Below, piece by piece: positions 42,427 to 52,038 of a stretch of 64,000 bases of DNA (the first letter of the stretch is position 1; every line of letters starts with the position of its first letter). A program made the translations under genes and the position numbers. Origin of the DNA: Murimonas intestini (GTDB lineage Bacteria; Bacillota; Clostridia; Lachnospirales; Lachnospiraceae); the NCBI GenBank assembly GCA_003148945.1, contig QGGY01000005.1:186001-250000 (forward strand), read 5' to 3'. The notes under the pieces are model-generated. The model made no database searches. It was not told where the DNA came from and saw only the letters and a program-made list of their open reading frames with translations.

Positions 42427-43749
42427 ATGTCCCTGTATCAAAACCTAAAAAATGGTGAAGAAAAACTTGCTTTGGTAGGACTCGGCTACGTTGGTTTGCC
42501 AATTGCTATAGCTTTTGCTAAAAAGGGCTTAAAGGTAGTTGGATTTGATCTTAATAAAACAAAAATTAATATTTATAAATCTGGAATTGACCCAACAAAA
42601 GAGGTTGGTAATGAGGCAATCAGAAACGCTACTGTAGATTTTACGTCGGATGAAAAAAAATTGAAAGAAGCGAAATTCCTGATTGTAGCGGTTCCTACAC
42701 CTGTAAATACAGACCATACACCTGATTTCTCACCTATTATTGGAGCATCTGAGATTGTCGGCCGTAACCTTACTAGGGGGGCAATAGTAGTGTATGAATC
42801 TACAGTTTATCCAGGTTGCACAGAAACTGTCTGCATTCCTATTCTTGAAAAGGAATCTGGTCTCAAATGTGGTGAAGACTTTAAAATTGGTTATAGTCCG
42901 GAACGTATCAATCCTGGTGATAAAGTACATCGGTTGGAAAATATTCAAAAAATTGTATCTGGTTGCGATGATGAATCTCTTGAGGAAATCAAAAATGTGT
43001 ATGATATCGTTATTGAGGTTGGAACTCATCCTGTTTCTAATATGAGAACAGCAGAAGCAATAAAAGTAGTTGAAAATAGTCAGCGCGATATCAATATAGC
43101 ATTCATGAATGAACTTGCGATGGTTTTTGACCGAATGGATATTGATACAAATGAAGTTGTTGATGGTATGAACACCAAGTGGAATGCACTTGGGTTTCGT
43201 CCTGGTTTGGTTGGGGGGCATTGCATTGGTGTAGATCCATATTACTTTACATATGAGGCTGAAAAGTTGGGTTATCACAGCCAGATTATCCTGAATGGTC
43301 GCATTGTTAACGATAGTATGGGAAGTTATGTTGCTGATTCTGCAGTCAAACAGATGATTGCAGTGGGTCAGGCACCCAAAAAATCAAAGGTTGTAATTCT
43401 AGGCTTAACCTTTAAAGAGAACTGTCCGGATATAAGGAATAGCAAGGTGTACGATATTATAAAGCAGTTGAATACATATGGTGTTAAGCCTGTGGTCGTT
43501 GATCCTTGGGCAAGTGAACGAGAAGCAAGGGAAGAGTATGGCGTAACCCTTACCAAACTGGAAGAAGTTAGTGAGGCGGATTGCGTAATCATTGCAGTTG
43601 CACATAATGAATTCAGGGCATTAAGTTTAGTGGACATTAAGAAATTATTTGAGTGTCGTGAGGATAATGAAATGGTACTGATAGACGTTAAAGGACTCTA
43701 CAAAGTTGTCGACTTGAAAGCATCTGGTATGTGTTTTTGGAGGCTGTAA
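42427..43749 (+). CDS. UDP-sugar 6-dehydrogenase (WbpO/TviB-type)
   Basis: 440-residue NAD-dependent enzyme oxidising the C6 alcohol of a UDP-HexNAc to the uronic acid. The NAD site is V-G-L-G-Y-V-G-L-P, the catalytic cysteine is C266 in V-G-G-H-C-I-G-V-D-P, and the C-terminal UDP-binding domain has F-K-E-N-C-P-D-I-R-N-S. The family branch (GlcNAc or GalNAc rather than Glc) is suggested by S-L-Y-x-x-L at the start. ATG 42427 follows GGAGG; 42412 lies before that site. Implies an acidic, charged polymer. Confidence 0.9.
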   Translation: MSLYQNLKNGEEKLALVGLGYVGLPIAIAFAKKGLKVVGFDLNKTKINIYKSGIDPTKEVGNEAIRNATVDFTSDEKKLKEAKFLIVAVPTPVNTDHTPDFSPIIGASEIVGRNLTRGAIVVYESTVYPGCTETVCIPILEKESGLKCGEDFKIGYSPERINPGDKVHRLENIQKIVSGCDDESLEEIKNVYDIVIEVGTHPVSNMRTAEAIKVVENSQRDINIAFMNELAMVFDRMDIDTNEVVDGMNTKWNALGFRPGLVGGHCIGVDPYYFTYEAEKLGYHSQIILNGRIVNDSMGSYVADSAVKQMIAVGQAPKKSKVVILGLTFKENCPDIRNSKVYDIIKQLNTYGVKPVVVDPWASEREAREEYGVTLTKLEEVSEADCVIIAVAHNEFRALSLVDIKKLFECREDNEMVLIDVKGLYKVVDLKASGMCFWRL

Positions 43750-43750
43750 G

Positions 43751-44227
43751 ATGGGTGAAAGGAAGAAAGAGGTTAAAATCTGTTTGGTATCATCATCGGG
43801 GGGACATTTTGAACAGTTGTTGATGCTTAAACCACTCATAGAAAAATATGATGGCTATATAGTTACAGAAAAAATGAGGTATGACGTGAGGGTTGGAAAA
43901 ATTCCTGTTAGGTATGTAATGCCCATCAACAGAACAGATAAAACCTTTTTTTTAAAATTTTTTTTAAACATTGCAAAATCTCTTTTTATCATTATCACTG
44001 ACAGGCCGGATTATACAATATCTACAGGTGCTTTAGCAACAATTCCTTTCATGTTGTTTTCAAAGTTATTTGGGGGGAAAGTTATATATATTGAGTCGTT
44101 TGCTAAAATAAACTCTCCCAATATAACAGGAAAAATTGCATATAAGTTTGCAGATCAATTCTATGTACAGTGGAAGAGCATGAAAAAATTTTATCCCAAT
44201 GCCATTTTTAAAGGAGGGATCTATTAA
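43751..44227 (+). CDS. PssD/Alg14-like glycosyltransferase membrane subunit
   Basis: 158-residue Alg14 family protein, K-I-C-L-V-S-S-S-G-G-H at the start, one mid membrane-associating helix. Alg14-type proteins recruit the catalytic Alg13-type partner to the membrane lipid acceptor. Its stop overlaps the start of the partner gene by one base. In typical loci the partner is a small PssE; here the partner is fused to a second transferase. Confidence 0.88.
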   Translation: MGERKKEVKICLVSSSGGHFEQLLMLKPLIEKYDGYIVTEKMRYDVRVGKIPVRYVMPINRTDKTFFLKFFLNIAKSLFIIITDRPDYTISTGALATIPFMLFSKLFGGKVIYIESFAKINSPNITGKIAYKFADQFYVQWKSMKKFYPNAIFKGGIY

Positions 44228-45789
44228 TGATATTTATTACTGTGGGGTCACGGAGCTTTCAATTTAATAGATTGCTAAAGGCAGTAGATTCTGCTATAGA
44301 AAATGGTGAGATTATAGATAATATATTTGCACAAATAGGTTCCAGCACATATAAAGTTAAGCATTATAAAACGGTTGATTTTCTTAATCGTGAAGAATTC
44401 AATAAAAAGCTAAAAGAATGTGATATTGTTTTAACTCATGGTGGAACTGGTGTCATCGTAAATGCTGCCAAAATGGGAAAGCGGATAGTTGCTATTCCGA
44501 GATTGGAAAAGTATGATGAGGCTGTAGATAATCATCAACTACAGCTTATTGAGGCATTTGAAAAGCTAGGTATAGTTACGGGGTGTTATGACTGCAGCAA
44601 GATTGGAGAAGCAATTACAGCTGAAAAGAAAAAAATTATTAAGCCATATGTCTCTAATACGAATATAATTTTAGATTCCATAGATGAAATGATAGTATCT
44701 GGATGTTGCAATAGTATAAAGGAAAATAGCGGGAAACTAAGAATTTTAATGTGTGGCTCAGATAGAAGAGAAAAGGGAGGTATGAATAGCGTTATTGACC
44801 AGCTATTAAATCACAGTTGGGGACATAGATATCAGTTTTCATACTTAGCAACCCATGTTTCAGGGAGTCCTGTTAAGAAGATAGTATTTTTTGCTAAAGC
44901 ATATTTAAAACTGCACGAGCTTATTCACAAAGATACTTTTGATATAATTCATATTCATATGTCATATAAGGGAAGTTTTTATCGAAAGTTTTACGTGACA
45001 AAACTCTGTAAAAAATATAACAAGAAAGTTATCATTCATCTTCATGGATCTGAATTTATCGATTTTTTTAATAGTAGCGGAATGAAAAGAAAAGCTCAGA
45101 TAAAGGAGTTGTTTACAATTGCTGATTCGATAATTGTATTGGGTGAAGATTGGAAAAAATTTATTTGTTCACTCGCGCCGAAAGCAAACGTGGAGGTAAT
45201 CAATAATGCGATTGCTTTACCTGATATTGCTGAAAAAACAATAGGAAAACGTAGAACCTTACTATTTTTGGGTGCGTTAATTAAGCGTAAGGGAGTTTGT
45301 GATTTGCTCAAAGCAATAAAAAACATTACTGAAGAAGGAATTATTAATTTTCAACTTTTGATTGCCGGTGCTGGCGAAGAGGAAACTAAACTAAAGGATT
45401 TTGTACGAATTAATAAACTAGAAGACCAAGTAAAATTCCTTGGATGGATTACGAAAGCACAAAAGCCTGAAATCTTAAAGAGTTCTGATGTACTGGTACT
45501 TCCTTCCTATAATGAAGGCCTTCCAATTGCCATATTGGAGGCTATGTCTTATGGCCTTCCAATAATAAGCACAAAAGTGGGCTGCATAGCTGAAGCAGTG
45601 ATTGATAATGGCTTTTTGATCGATCCGGGAAATGTTGAATTGCTAACAGATTATTTGAAACTGCTTATTGCAGACGATAACCTATTGCTTGAAATGTCCT
45701 ATTGTTCACGTTATCTAGCAGAAACTAAGTTCTCAGAAAAAATATTCTATGAAAAAATCGAAAGATTATACCGTAAATTGGGAGAGTAA
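44227..45789 (+). CDS. PssE/Alg13-like domain fused to a GT4 glycosyltransferase
   Basis: 520 residues in two parts. Residues 1-160 are a complete PssE/Alg13-type GT28 C-terminal domain (M-I-F-I-T-V-G-S, L-T-H-G-G-T-G, K-Y-D-E-A-V-D-N-H-Q). Residues about 170-520 are a full GT4 transferase (M-C-G-S-D-R-R-E-K-G-G-M, L-F-L-G-A-L-I-K-R-K-G, S-Y-N-E-G-L-P-I-A-I-L-E-A). The first half pairs with the preceding Alg14-like protein; the second would add the next sugar. The fusion is uncommon in my experience and no internal ribosome site is obvious at the joint. Two sugars per polypeptide is inferred. Confidence 0.88.
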   Translation: MIFITVGSRSFQFNRLLKAVDSAIENGEIIDNIFAQIGSSTYKVKHYKTVDFLNREEFNKKLKECDIVLTHGGTGVIVNAAKMGKRIVAIPRLEKYDEAVDNHQLQLIEAFEKLGIVTGCYDCSKIGEAITAEKKKIIKPYVSNTNIILDSIDEMIVSGCCNSIKENSGKLRILMCGSDRREKGGMNSVIDQLLNHSWGHRYQFSYLATHVSGSPVKKIVFFAKAYLKLHELIHKDTFDIIHIHMSYKGSFYRKFYVTKLCKKYNKKVIIHLHGSEFIDFFNSSGMKRKAQIKELFTIADSIIVLGEDWKKFICSLAPKANVEVINNAIALPDIAEKTIGKRRTLLFLGALIKRKGVCDLLKAIKNITEEGIINFQLLIAGAGEEETKLKDFVRINKLEDQVKFLGWITKAQKPEILKSSDVLVLPSYNEGLPIAILEAMSYGLPIISTKVGCIAEAVIDNGFLIDPGNVELLTDYLKLLIADDNLLLEMSYCSRYLAETKFSEKIFYEKIERLYRKLGE

Positions 45790-45898
45790 ATATATACTGT
45801 AAAAGAATAAAATAAAAAGGCTTTTTAGGGGGGGATAACGATAGATAAATTCTAAAAGTATGGTTCACCGATAGAGAATATCGAGATTTGAAAAGATA

Positions 45899-46162
45899 AA
45901 ATAGATAAAGAGTATGCAATTTTACTAAAAAAGGAAATAGAGTCACAATTAGTGGTGTGAGAATACTATTACATAATACCAGTACGAAGTAGTAACTTGG
46001 ATATAGTAGAGTCGAAAAAGTTTTATTAGGTAATGATGTTTTCATTGGAGAGGATTCAATTATTTTTTCTGGAATTGTAATAGTTATAATATTGTAGCAG
46101 GTGTTCCGACAAAACAATTGGTATCTGCTAAGAGTCTGTCAGAAAAAATTAAGTACTATTAA
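45899..46162 (+). pseudogene. Remnant of a hexapeptide-repeat acyltransferase
   Basis: After in-frame interruptions the strand still reads L-L-G-N-D-V-F-I-G-E-D-S-I-I-F-S-G-I, then shifts frame to I-V-A-G-V-P-T-K-Q-L followed by a K-I-K-Y-Y stop. These are the end motifs of left-handed beta-helix sugar O/N-acetyltransferases. Upstream pieces (V-T-I-S-G-V-R-I-L-L-H-N-T) fit its first part. Several stops and at least one frameshift kill it. The rest of 45790-46295 holds no gene. Confidence 0.75.
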
Positions 46163-46295
46163 AAGAATCTCTAAAATATTTTACTCATTAGGCTAAGAAA
46201 GAACTTAAGTAAAAAGATAAAATGAACAAAAATTAGTCGGGTGTATTGGCTTTGAACGATAAATTGTTACTTTGAGGTTTGAGGAAGAGATAATA

Positions 46296-47186
46296 ATGAA
46301 TAATAAATTGGTATCTGTTATAATAACAACTTACAAAAGACCTATCTCTGTGTTAAGAAGAGCAGTTGAAAGTGTTGTTAACCAGACATATAAAAATATT
46401 GAAATAATCGTTGTAAATGATTATCCCGAAGATAAAAAGAATGCAGAAAAAATCAAGGAGTTATTGTCAAAATACCACAAGAGATTAATATTATATTTAG
46501 AGCCAGACCATAATTCTGGAGCCTGTGCAGCTAGAAACCTAGGCCTCTCAAGGGCGAAGGGCACATATATCTCGTTTCTTGATGACGATGACTATTGGCT
46601 AGAAAGAAAGATAGAGGTTCAATTAACAGGATTTGAATCAGAGAACATTGGTGTTGTTTATACTCCATTTTATTTAAAATATAAAAATAAACAAAAGATT
46701 GTTAAGACTGATGCGATTGACGGCAGGCTCACAGAGTCTCTTCTGTATAGAAACACAATGTGTATATTTCCGCTTATGAGGACAGATCTTGTCCGTCAGG
46801 TAGGTGGATTTGACGTGAAGCTAACAGCAAGCCAGGAACATGATTTATTGTTACGATTATCTGAAAATAGCGATTTTAAATTTATTGACGAGCTAGTTGC
46901 TGTGTACGATATTTCAGACATTTCAATTTCTATGAATATCCCCAAAAAAATTGAAGCATTTGAAATGTTTCTGCTAAAACATAAAAAATTGTACGATATG
47001 TACCCTGATGCAGCCCATTATCAATTAATTAGGATGGTCAACAATATGAATAATGCGGGGCTATACAAATACGCTTTTTCAATTTGGAAAAAGGCTCTTC
47101 AAATAAAGCCTTTTGCAGTCCAAAATATTACACAACCATTAAAAGGGATTTTAAAAAGAATAACAGGAAGGAGAGCTTTTCACTGA
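46296..47186 (+). CDS. GT2 family glycosyltransferase
   Basis: 296-residue inverting GT-A transferase: S-V-I-I-T-T-Y-K-R near the start, A-R-N-L-G-L-S, the metal site F-L-D-D-D-D-Y-W, and a late S-Q-E-H-D-L-L-L-R that supplies the base (E-H-D replaces E-D). ATG 46296 lies after GAGGAAGAG; the longer TTG frame at 46272 is unsupported. Adds one sugar to the lipid-linked repeat unit. Donor and linkage unknown. Confidence 0.88.
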   Translation: MNNKLVSVIITTYKRPISVLRRAVESVVNQTYKNIEIIVVNDYPEDKKNAEKIKELLSKYHKRLILYLEPDHNSGACAARNLGLSRAKGTYISFLDDDDYWLERKIEVQLTGFESENIGVVYTPFYLKYKNKQKIVKTDAIDGRLTESLLYRNTMCIFPLMRTDLVRQVGGFDVKLTASQEHDLLLRLSENSDFKFIDELVAVYDISDISISMNIPKKIEAFEMFLLKHKKLYDMYPDAAHYQLIRMVNNMNNAGLYKYAFSIWKKALQIKPFAVQNITQPLKGILKRITGRRAFH

Positions 47187-47215
47187 AGACATGAGATGCG
47201 ACAGCTAAAGCTTAT

Positions 47216-48373
47216 ATGTTTAAAATGAAAAAAAAAATTGCTTTTTTCACACCTACGGTTTATGCAATAGGTGGTGAGTCACGGGTTGTTACAATAATAG
47301 CTAATGAATTGCATAAATACTATGATATAACGATTTTTACACGGGAGAAGAAAATTTTAAATAGCATATATGGACTAAATGATGACATTAAAGTAGTATC
47401 TTATTACCCTTACTCTAAGTTACCAATCGCATCTTCTATACGATATATATATAGAAAAACAAAATTGACTTTTTTAGAGGATAATATATGGTTATTGAAT
47501 TATGCTTATTACTCAAAGACCGCCGTTAGGAAAATGAAAAAGCTTGTTATAGGTTCATTCAATGCTATTATTGCAGTTTCAGGTGATATGTCTATTTTGC
47601 TTGGAAAATGCAAGTTGAAAGAATTAATTACAATTGGTTGGGAACATAGTTCGTATGAGGCTTATTTCCAGACTCCTCATAGATACCTTTGGAAAAGGGA
47701 AGCTATCTTTCGCAAAGCAATGGAAGGTTTATCACATTGTATTGTGCTAAATGAAGACATCGCCGAAAAGTACAAAAAGAATATTGGTGTTACAAGTGAC
47801 TATATCTATAACCCGAGAAGTTTTGTTAGTTATGAAAAATCAAAACTGATAAACAAACAATTTGTTGCATTTGGAAACTTTGTCGAAGCAAAAGGATTTG
47901 ATTTGCTTATAGAATCGTTTAATATCTTTTCAAAAATTAATCAAGAATGGAGATTAGTAATTGCAGGCGATGGCCCAGATTTTTTGAAAATTAAAGAAAA
48001 AGTTACTGGTTACAATCTCCAAGATAGAATTGTTTTTCCAGGATATTTGCAAGATGTGCAATCTCTGTTAATAGAATCATCTGTTTACCTGCTTTCTTCA
48101 AGATGGGAAGGTTTTCCTATGTGCGTAACAGAGGCTTATGAAGTGGGATTACCGATTATCTGTTATGATATTCCAGCAATTATACCTTTAACTCGAAATC
48201 ATGAGGGAATTATTATAGAAAAATTTAATACGGAACATTTTGCTTTTGCAATGCTCATGCTGGCAGAAGATTTTAAAATGAGGGCTGAAATGGCTGAAAA
48301 TGCTAAAAAAATGGCAGAATCTATTTCTATTGAGAACATCATATCGAGATGGTTGGAATTAATAGAGAAATAA
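47216..48373 (+). CDS. GT4 family glycosyltransferase
   Basis: 385-residue GT-B retaining transferase. N-terminal half opens K-K-I-A-F-F-T-P with G-G-E-S-R-V-V; the C-terminal half has F-G-N-F-V-E-A-K-G, V-I-A-G-D-G-P and the nucleotide-binding S-S-R-W-E-G-F-P-M-C-V-T-E-A. ATG 47216 or 47225 could start; neither has a strong ribosome site, suggesting low or coupled expression. Adds one sugar of the plus-strand block's unit. Confidence 0.88.
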   Translation: MFKMKKKIAFFTPTVYAIGGESRVVTIIANELHKYYDITIFTREKKILNSIYGLNDDIKVVSYYPYSKLPIASSIRYIYRKTKLTFLEDNIWLLNYAYYSKTAVRKMKKLVIGSFNAIIAVSGDMSILLGKCKLKELITIGWEHSSYEAYFQTPHRYLWKREAIFRKAMEGLSHCIVLNEDIAEKYKKNIGVTSDYIYNPRSFVSYEKSKLINKQFVAFGNFVEAKGFDLLIESFNIFSKINQEWRLVIAGDGPDFLKIKEKVTGYNLQDRIVFPGYLQDVQSLLIESSVYLLSSRWEGFPMCVTEAYEVGLPIICYDIPAIIPLTRNHEGIIIEKFNTEHFAFAMLMLAEDFKMRAEMAENAKKMAESISIENIISRWLELIEK

Positions 48374-48386
48374 ATCACTGAGTGGG

Positions 48387-49589
48387 GTGAATAATTTGAA
48401 GATAAAATTAAGTCATATAAGGGATACTGTTTATTTACAATTTATAGTATTATCGTTTTTTTCATTTCTCATACCGGTATACATATGTGATACAAATAGA
48501 CATAATCTATTGTTTGCTGTTGCAGAAATACCTGTGCTTATTCTCTTGTTTTTAAATATAGTAAAGAAAAAAAAAAGAGATCGATTATATTTAATAGTGC
48601 TAATACTGTATTTTGCCGTATTTATGTATTATGATGTTGTTTATTTAAGGTGTTATTGGGCGCTTTTTTATAAAACTTTGTCTTTTCTGCTATTATGGGA
48701 CTTTGTCTCAAAGGACTATGATGGGCTAAAAGATAAAAATGGATTTTATGCAGAGTTAACAGATACGATATTGAGTGTGTTTTGTTTTACTGTTATTCTA
48801 AGTTTAATAGCAAATGTGATGGGGGTGGATTCTATTTTTTTAGATTTAAACGGATTCCATATTAGAAGAACAGGAAGTGGAGTTTTTATAGATGAGAGAC
48901 TTACATGGGTATTTATGCATAAAAGTACTTATGGATTACTGCTTGTACTTGCATTAACTCTTTTAATTAAACGAAAAACTTTTCATTTTCGTAAATTTTG
49001 GATTTGCATCTATTTTGTTGCAGCAATTAGAATTAATTCCATGGTATCAATGGTTTGCATGTGTGGTGTTCTTTTTGCCTACTATGTAGAAGCCAGAGCT
49101 ATTAATCGTAAAACTTTGATTAAGATGGTTTTTGCCTTTTTTACAGGGCTATTTCTTGCGTGTATTATTTACTATATTGTTGCTATAGGTCGAAATATAT
49201 CAAGTTTGGGAGACCGAGCCTATATTTGGGCAATTTATGCAGATTCTTTAGCTAAATATCCAAATGGTATGGGAAAGGACTTTTTTACAACATCTTTTTG
49301 GCTAGCTGCCAGTGGAAGATATATCAATAATTTTCATAATGTAATTTTAAATGAGTTAATACATTATTCTGTACCGGTTGGAGTTCTATTTACATTATTA
49401 GTTTTATATTATCCAATAAGATTTATCAAGTCAAGTCCATCTAAGATAAAGAATATTATTTTATTGGTTGTCATTAGTTTGCCAATGCTTTTTGATCAGG
49501 CAATAAATGATTTGATTTTTCCGATTTTTTTAATAATGCTAAAGCTTTGCTTCAGCACGGAAAATGAAATTCAAAAGATATTGCTATAA
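48387..49589 (+). CDS. Probable polysaccharide polymerase (Wzy-like membrane protein)
   Basis: 400 residues, about ten to twelve membrane helices, with a large polar loop before the last helices (S-L-G-D-R-A-Y-I-W-A, then N-F-H-N-V-I-L-N-E), the pattern of O-antigen/Wzy polymerases. Primary sequence is poorly conserved in this class, so the call rests on topology and place among glycosyltransferases before a flippase. Start could be GTG 48387 or TTG 48396, with GGGGTGA just before the latter. Confidence 0.75.
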   Translation: MNNLKIKLSHIRDTVYLQFIVLSFFSFLIPVYICDTNRHNLLFAVAEIPVLILLFLNIVKKKKRDRLYLIVLILYFAVFMYYDVVYLRCYWALFYKTLSFLLLWDFVSKDYDGLKDKNGFYAELTDTILSVFCFTVILSLIANVMGVDSIFLDLNGFHIRRTGSGVFIDERLTWVFMHKSTYGLLLVLALTLLIKRKTFHFRKFWICIYFVAAIRINSMVSMVCMCGVLFAYYVEARAINRKTLIKMVFAFFTGLFLACIIYYIVAIGRNISSLGDRAYIWAIYADSLAKYPNGMGKDFFTTSFWLAASGRYINNFHNVILNELIHYSVPVGVLFTLLVLYYPIRFIKSSPSKIKNIILLVVISLPMLFDQAINDLIFPIFLIMLKLCFSTENEIQKILL

Positions 49590-49802
49590 ATATAGTAATT
49601 GAGTGAATAAAGAAGAAAGATATAATATAGGAATAATCCCGATATTTAAAAGTACAAAATTTTCAATTTAAGACAATTATGTTATATAGAAAAAATAATG
49701 AAGAAAGAACTGGGGGAAAAGTGGAGTTGATATATAAATATAAAAATGAACGAATTGCTTTTATCATTCTCTTGTGTTACTGCCAGAACCGGGACAAGCG
49801 TG

Positions 49803-51245
49803 ATGAATGACAATAAATTTTTAAAGCATTTTACAATTATAGGTACAGGAACGGCACTTAATCTTTTACTTGGTTTATTTACCACTCCTCTGATTACACG
49901 ACTTGTTGACCCTATAGAATACGGACAGTTTTCTATATTCACAATGTATTCAAGTATTGCAGTTATGGTCTTATGCATGGGTCTAGACCAGGCTGTTGTC
50001 AGATTCTATTACGAAAGAGAGAGCCTTGGATATAAACGAGCTTTATTATTTAGATGCATAAATCCTCCTATTATTGTAAGTTTTCTAGTCACTATAATTA
50101 TTGCAATATGTGCATATAACCATTTTATAAACTTTGAATTCTCTGTTCCAATTATGATAATGTTGTGCTTTTATTCTCTGACAGAACTTGTCTATCGTTT
50201 CAGTCTTTTAGTTGTTCGGCTAGAGTATAGAAGTAAATTGTATTCCGTTTTGAGCATAATAAAGAAATTAACATACGTATGCATCACCCTTTTCCTTCTT
50301 ATGGTAATTGGTGGCGATGATTTGCTTATACTCACCTCTAGTACATTTATTGCATCATTCGTTTGTATGATTGTTAGTATAATTGCACAAGCACAAATGT
50401 GGAATATATTTCAAAACCGTGATACTGAGTGTACTATAGATTATAAAATACTTTTAAAATACGCATATCCGTATGTCATTACAATGGGAATCACAACCCT
50501 GTTTCAAGCAATTGATAAAATAGCATTAAATTTATATTGTACATATACAGAAGTTGGAATCTATTCTTCTACAATGACATTAGTGCATATTTTTGCAATT
50601 ATTCAAACCACATTTAATACATTATGGTCGCCGATGGCAGTTAAGCATTACACGAAGTATCCTAAAGATAAAAAGTTCTATCAAAAAGGAAATCAGATAA
50701 TAACCGTTGTTATGTTCTTTATAGGAATATCACTTATTCTGGTGAAAGACGTTTTTGCGATTTTATTAGGAGAAAAATACAGAGAAGCTGCGTATATTTT
50801 ACCGTTCCTAATTTTCAATCCAATTATGTATACAATTTCAGAGACTACAGTTACAGGTTTAGTGTTTAAAAAGAAAAGCAGGGTACATATTATTGTCGCT
50901 GTTGGAGCATGTATTACAAATATTATTGGGAACAATTTATTGGTACCCAAATTAGGAAGTCAAGGAGCGGCTATATCAACGGGTATAGCATACATAATAT
51001 TCTTTTCATTAAGAACATTTCTTTCAAATAAATATTTTTATATTGATTTCAATCTTAAAAAGTTTTATTTACTGACGGCAGTAGTGAGTTTGTATGCCCT
51101 TTATAATACATTTGTTAAATTTAATATTGGCTCTGTTATTGGATATATCATATGTGTATCACTACTATTAGTCCTATACAGAGACATAATTTATTGGGGA
51201 ACTGGTTATTTACGCGAAAATTACAAAATTTTTTTTGGAAAATAA
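49803..51245 (+). CDS. Oligosaccharide flippase (Wzx/MOP family)
   Basis: About 480 residues, 12 to 14 membrane helices, of the polysaccharide-transporter branch of the MOP superfamily. Moves the lipid-linked repeat unit across the membrane. Typical stretches are P-L-I-T-R-L-V-D-P-x-E-Y-G near residue 30 and G-A-A-I-S-T-G-I-A-Y late. ATG 49803 gives the usual short start before helix 1; 49746 would add 19 atypical residues and lacks a ribosome site. Last intact gene of the plus-strand block. The gap 49590-49802 shows nothing else. Confidence 0.87.
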   Translation: MNDNKFLKHFTIIGTGTALNLLLGLFTTPLITRLVDPIEYGQFSIFTMYSSIAVMVLCMGLDQAVVRFYYERESLGYKRALLFRCINPPIIVSFLVTIIIAICAYNHFINFEFSVPIMIMLCFYSLTELVYRFSLLVVRLEYRSKLYSVLSIIKKLTYVCITLFLLMVIGGDDLLILTSSTFIASFVCMIVSIIAQAQMWNIFQNRDTECTIDYKILLKYAYPYVITMGITTLFQAIDKIALNLYCTYTEVGIYSSTMTLVHIFAIIQTTFNTLWSPMAVKHYTKYPKDKKFYQKGNQIITVVMFFIGISLILVKDVFAILLGEKYREAAYILPFLIFNPIMYTISETTVTGLVFKKKSRVHIIVAVGACITNIIGNNLLVPKLGSQGAAISTGIAYIIFFSLRTFLSNKYFYIDFNLKKFYLLTAVVSLYALYNTFVKFNIGSVIGYIICVSLLLVLYRDIIYWGTGYLRENYKIFFGK

Positions 51246-51764
51246 ACAATAAAGAATCTAAAGCTTATTTCTTCATTCCAATTTTACTTGCGGTTAACAT
51301 CATAATCAACGAAGAGATATATTGGTTGCATGTTGGAAAGTGGCTATTTACAGGCATACCGTTTTTCATTGGGCAACTTCTTCGGCAGATATACTGGATT
51401 GATTAAAAACAAGATAAACTCAGCTATTTGCTGAATATTACGGTGCAGAGGAGCCGCCAGTCCAGTGTGCCCCCGGAATAATCACTATTTGCTTTGGGTT
51501 AGTAATAGTTGGGATTACACTGACAATCATTGAGCATAATGCATTAGGGAATTTTATTGTGCATTTACGGTATTACTTACCATTGGAGTTTTCCTATTTG
51601 GGATATTAGAAAGCACTTATAGCGATAGAAAATTTCTATGGGGTAACATGAATTTATATTGGAGACTCAATCATAGCGGTGTTTATATGAATATTCCTTT
51701 TTTAGCGCAGGATTTCAAGAAGGGAATGCACGACTATATCGTGGAAATACATTCTAGAGGTTGA
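51242..51764 (+). pseudogene. Frameshifted remnant of a membrane protein, perhaps an acyltransferase
   Basis: Three frames in turn give hydrophobic stretches: Y-F-F-I-P-I-L-L-A-V-N-I-I-I-N and G-K-W-L-F-T-G-I-P-F-F-I-G to 51406, then G-R-Y-T-G-L-I-K-N-K, then F-L-F-G-I-L-E-S-T-Y-S-D-R-K-F-L-W-G and N-I-P-F-L-A-Q-D-F-K. Breaks separate them. The pieces resemble membrane acyltransferase (OafA-like) segments, but the family is not certain. It marks the end of the plus-strand block. Confidence 0.45.
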
Positions 51765-52038
51765 TAATTAGTAAACACGACATAATCTACCATAGTGCTA
51801 TTTGATGCTGATTGCCATAAAATTAGGATAGTTGGAGCAGGATGCTCTCGGTTTTAATTATGAATAGTAAAAGTTGCAGAGAACCAATTCTATACAGGCG
51901 GAATTTCCGCCTACACGCACTGAATATTTTTGTGCGCCCCCGGACAAAGGGGACACGGAAGCTGGATTATTCACGCACTGCCTGACACCACTGTGTTTTC
52001 TGTCCAGAGAAATCTCTTACTTATTATAAGGTGGATGC
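51765..52038. other. Junction between the two convergent glycan blocks
   Basis: No gene seen. It holds the perfect palindrome AGGCGGAA-T-TTCCGCCT (51896-51912) and GTGCGCCCCCGGA (51932-51944), which nearly repeats GTGTGCCCCCGGA at 51465-51477; both follow a CTGAATATT-like string. These GC-rich pieces in AT-rich DNA look like recombination scars or the remains of a small mobile element. Confidence 0.5.
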
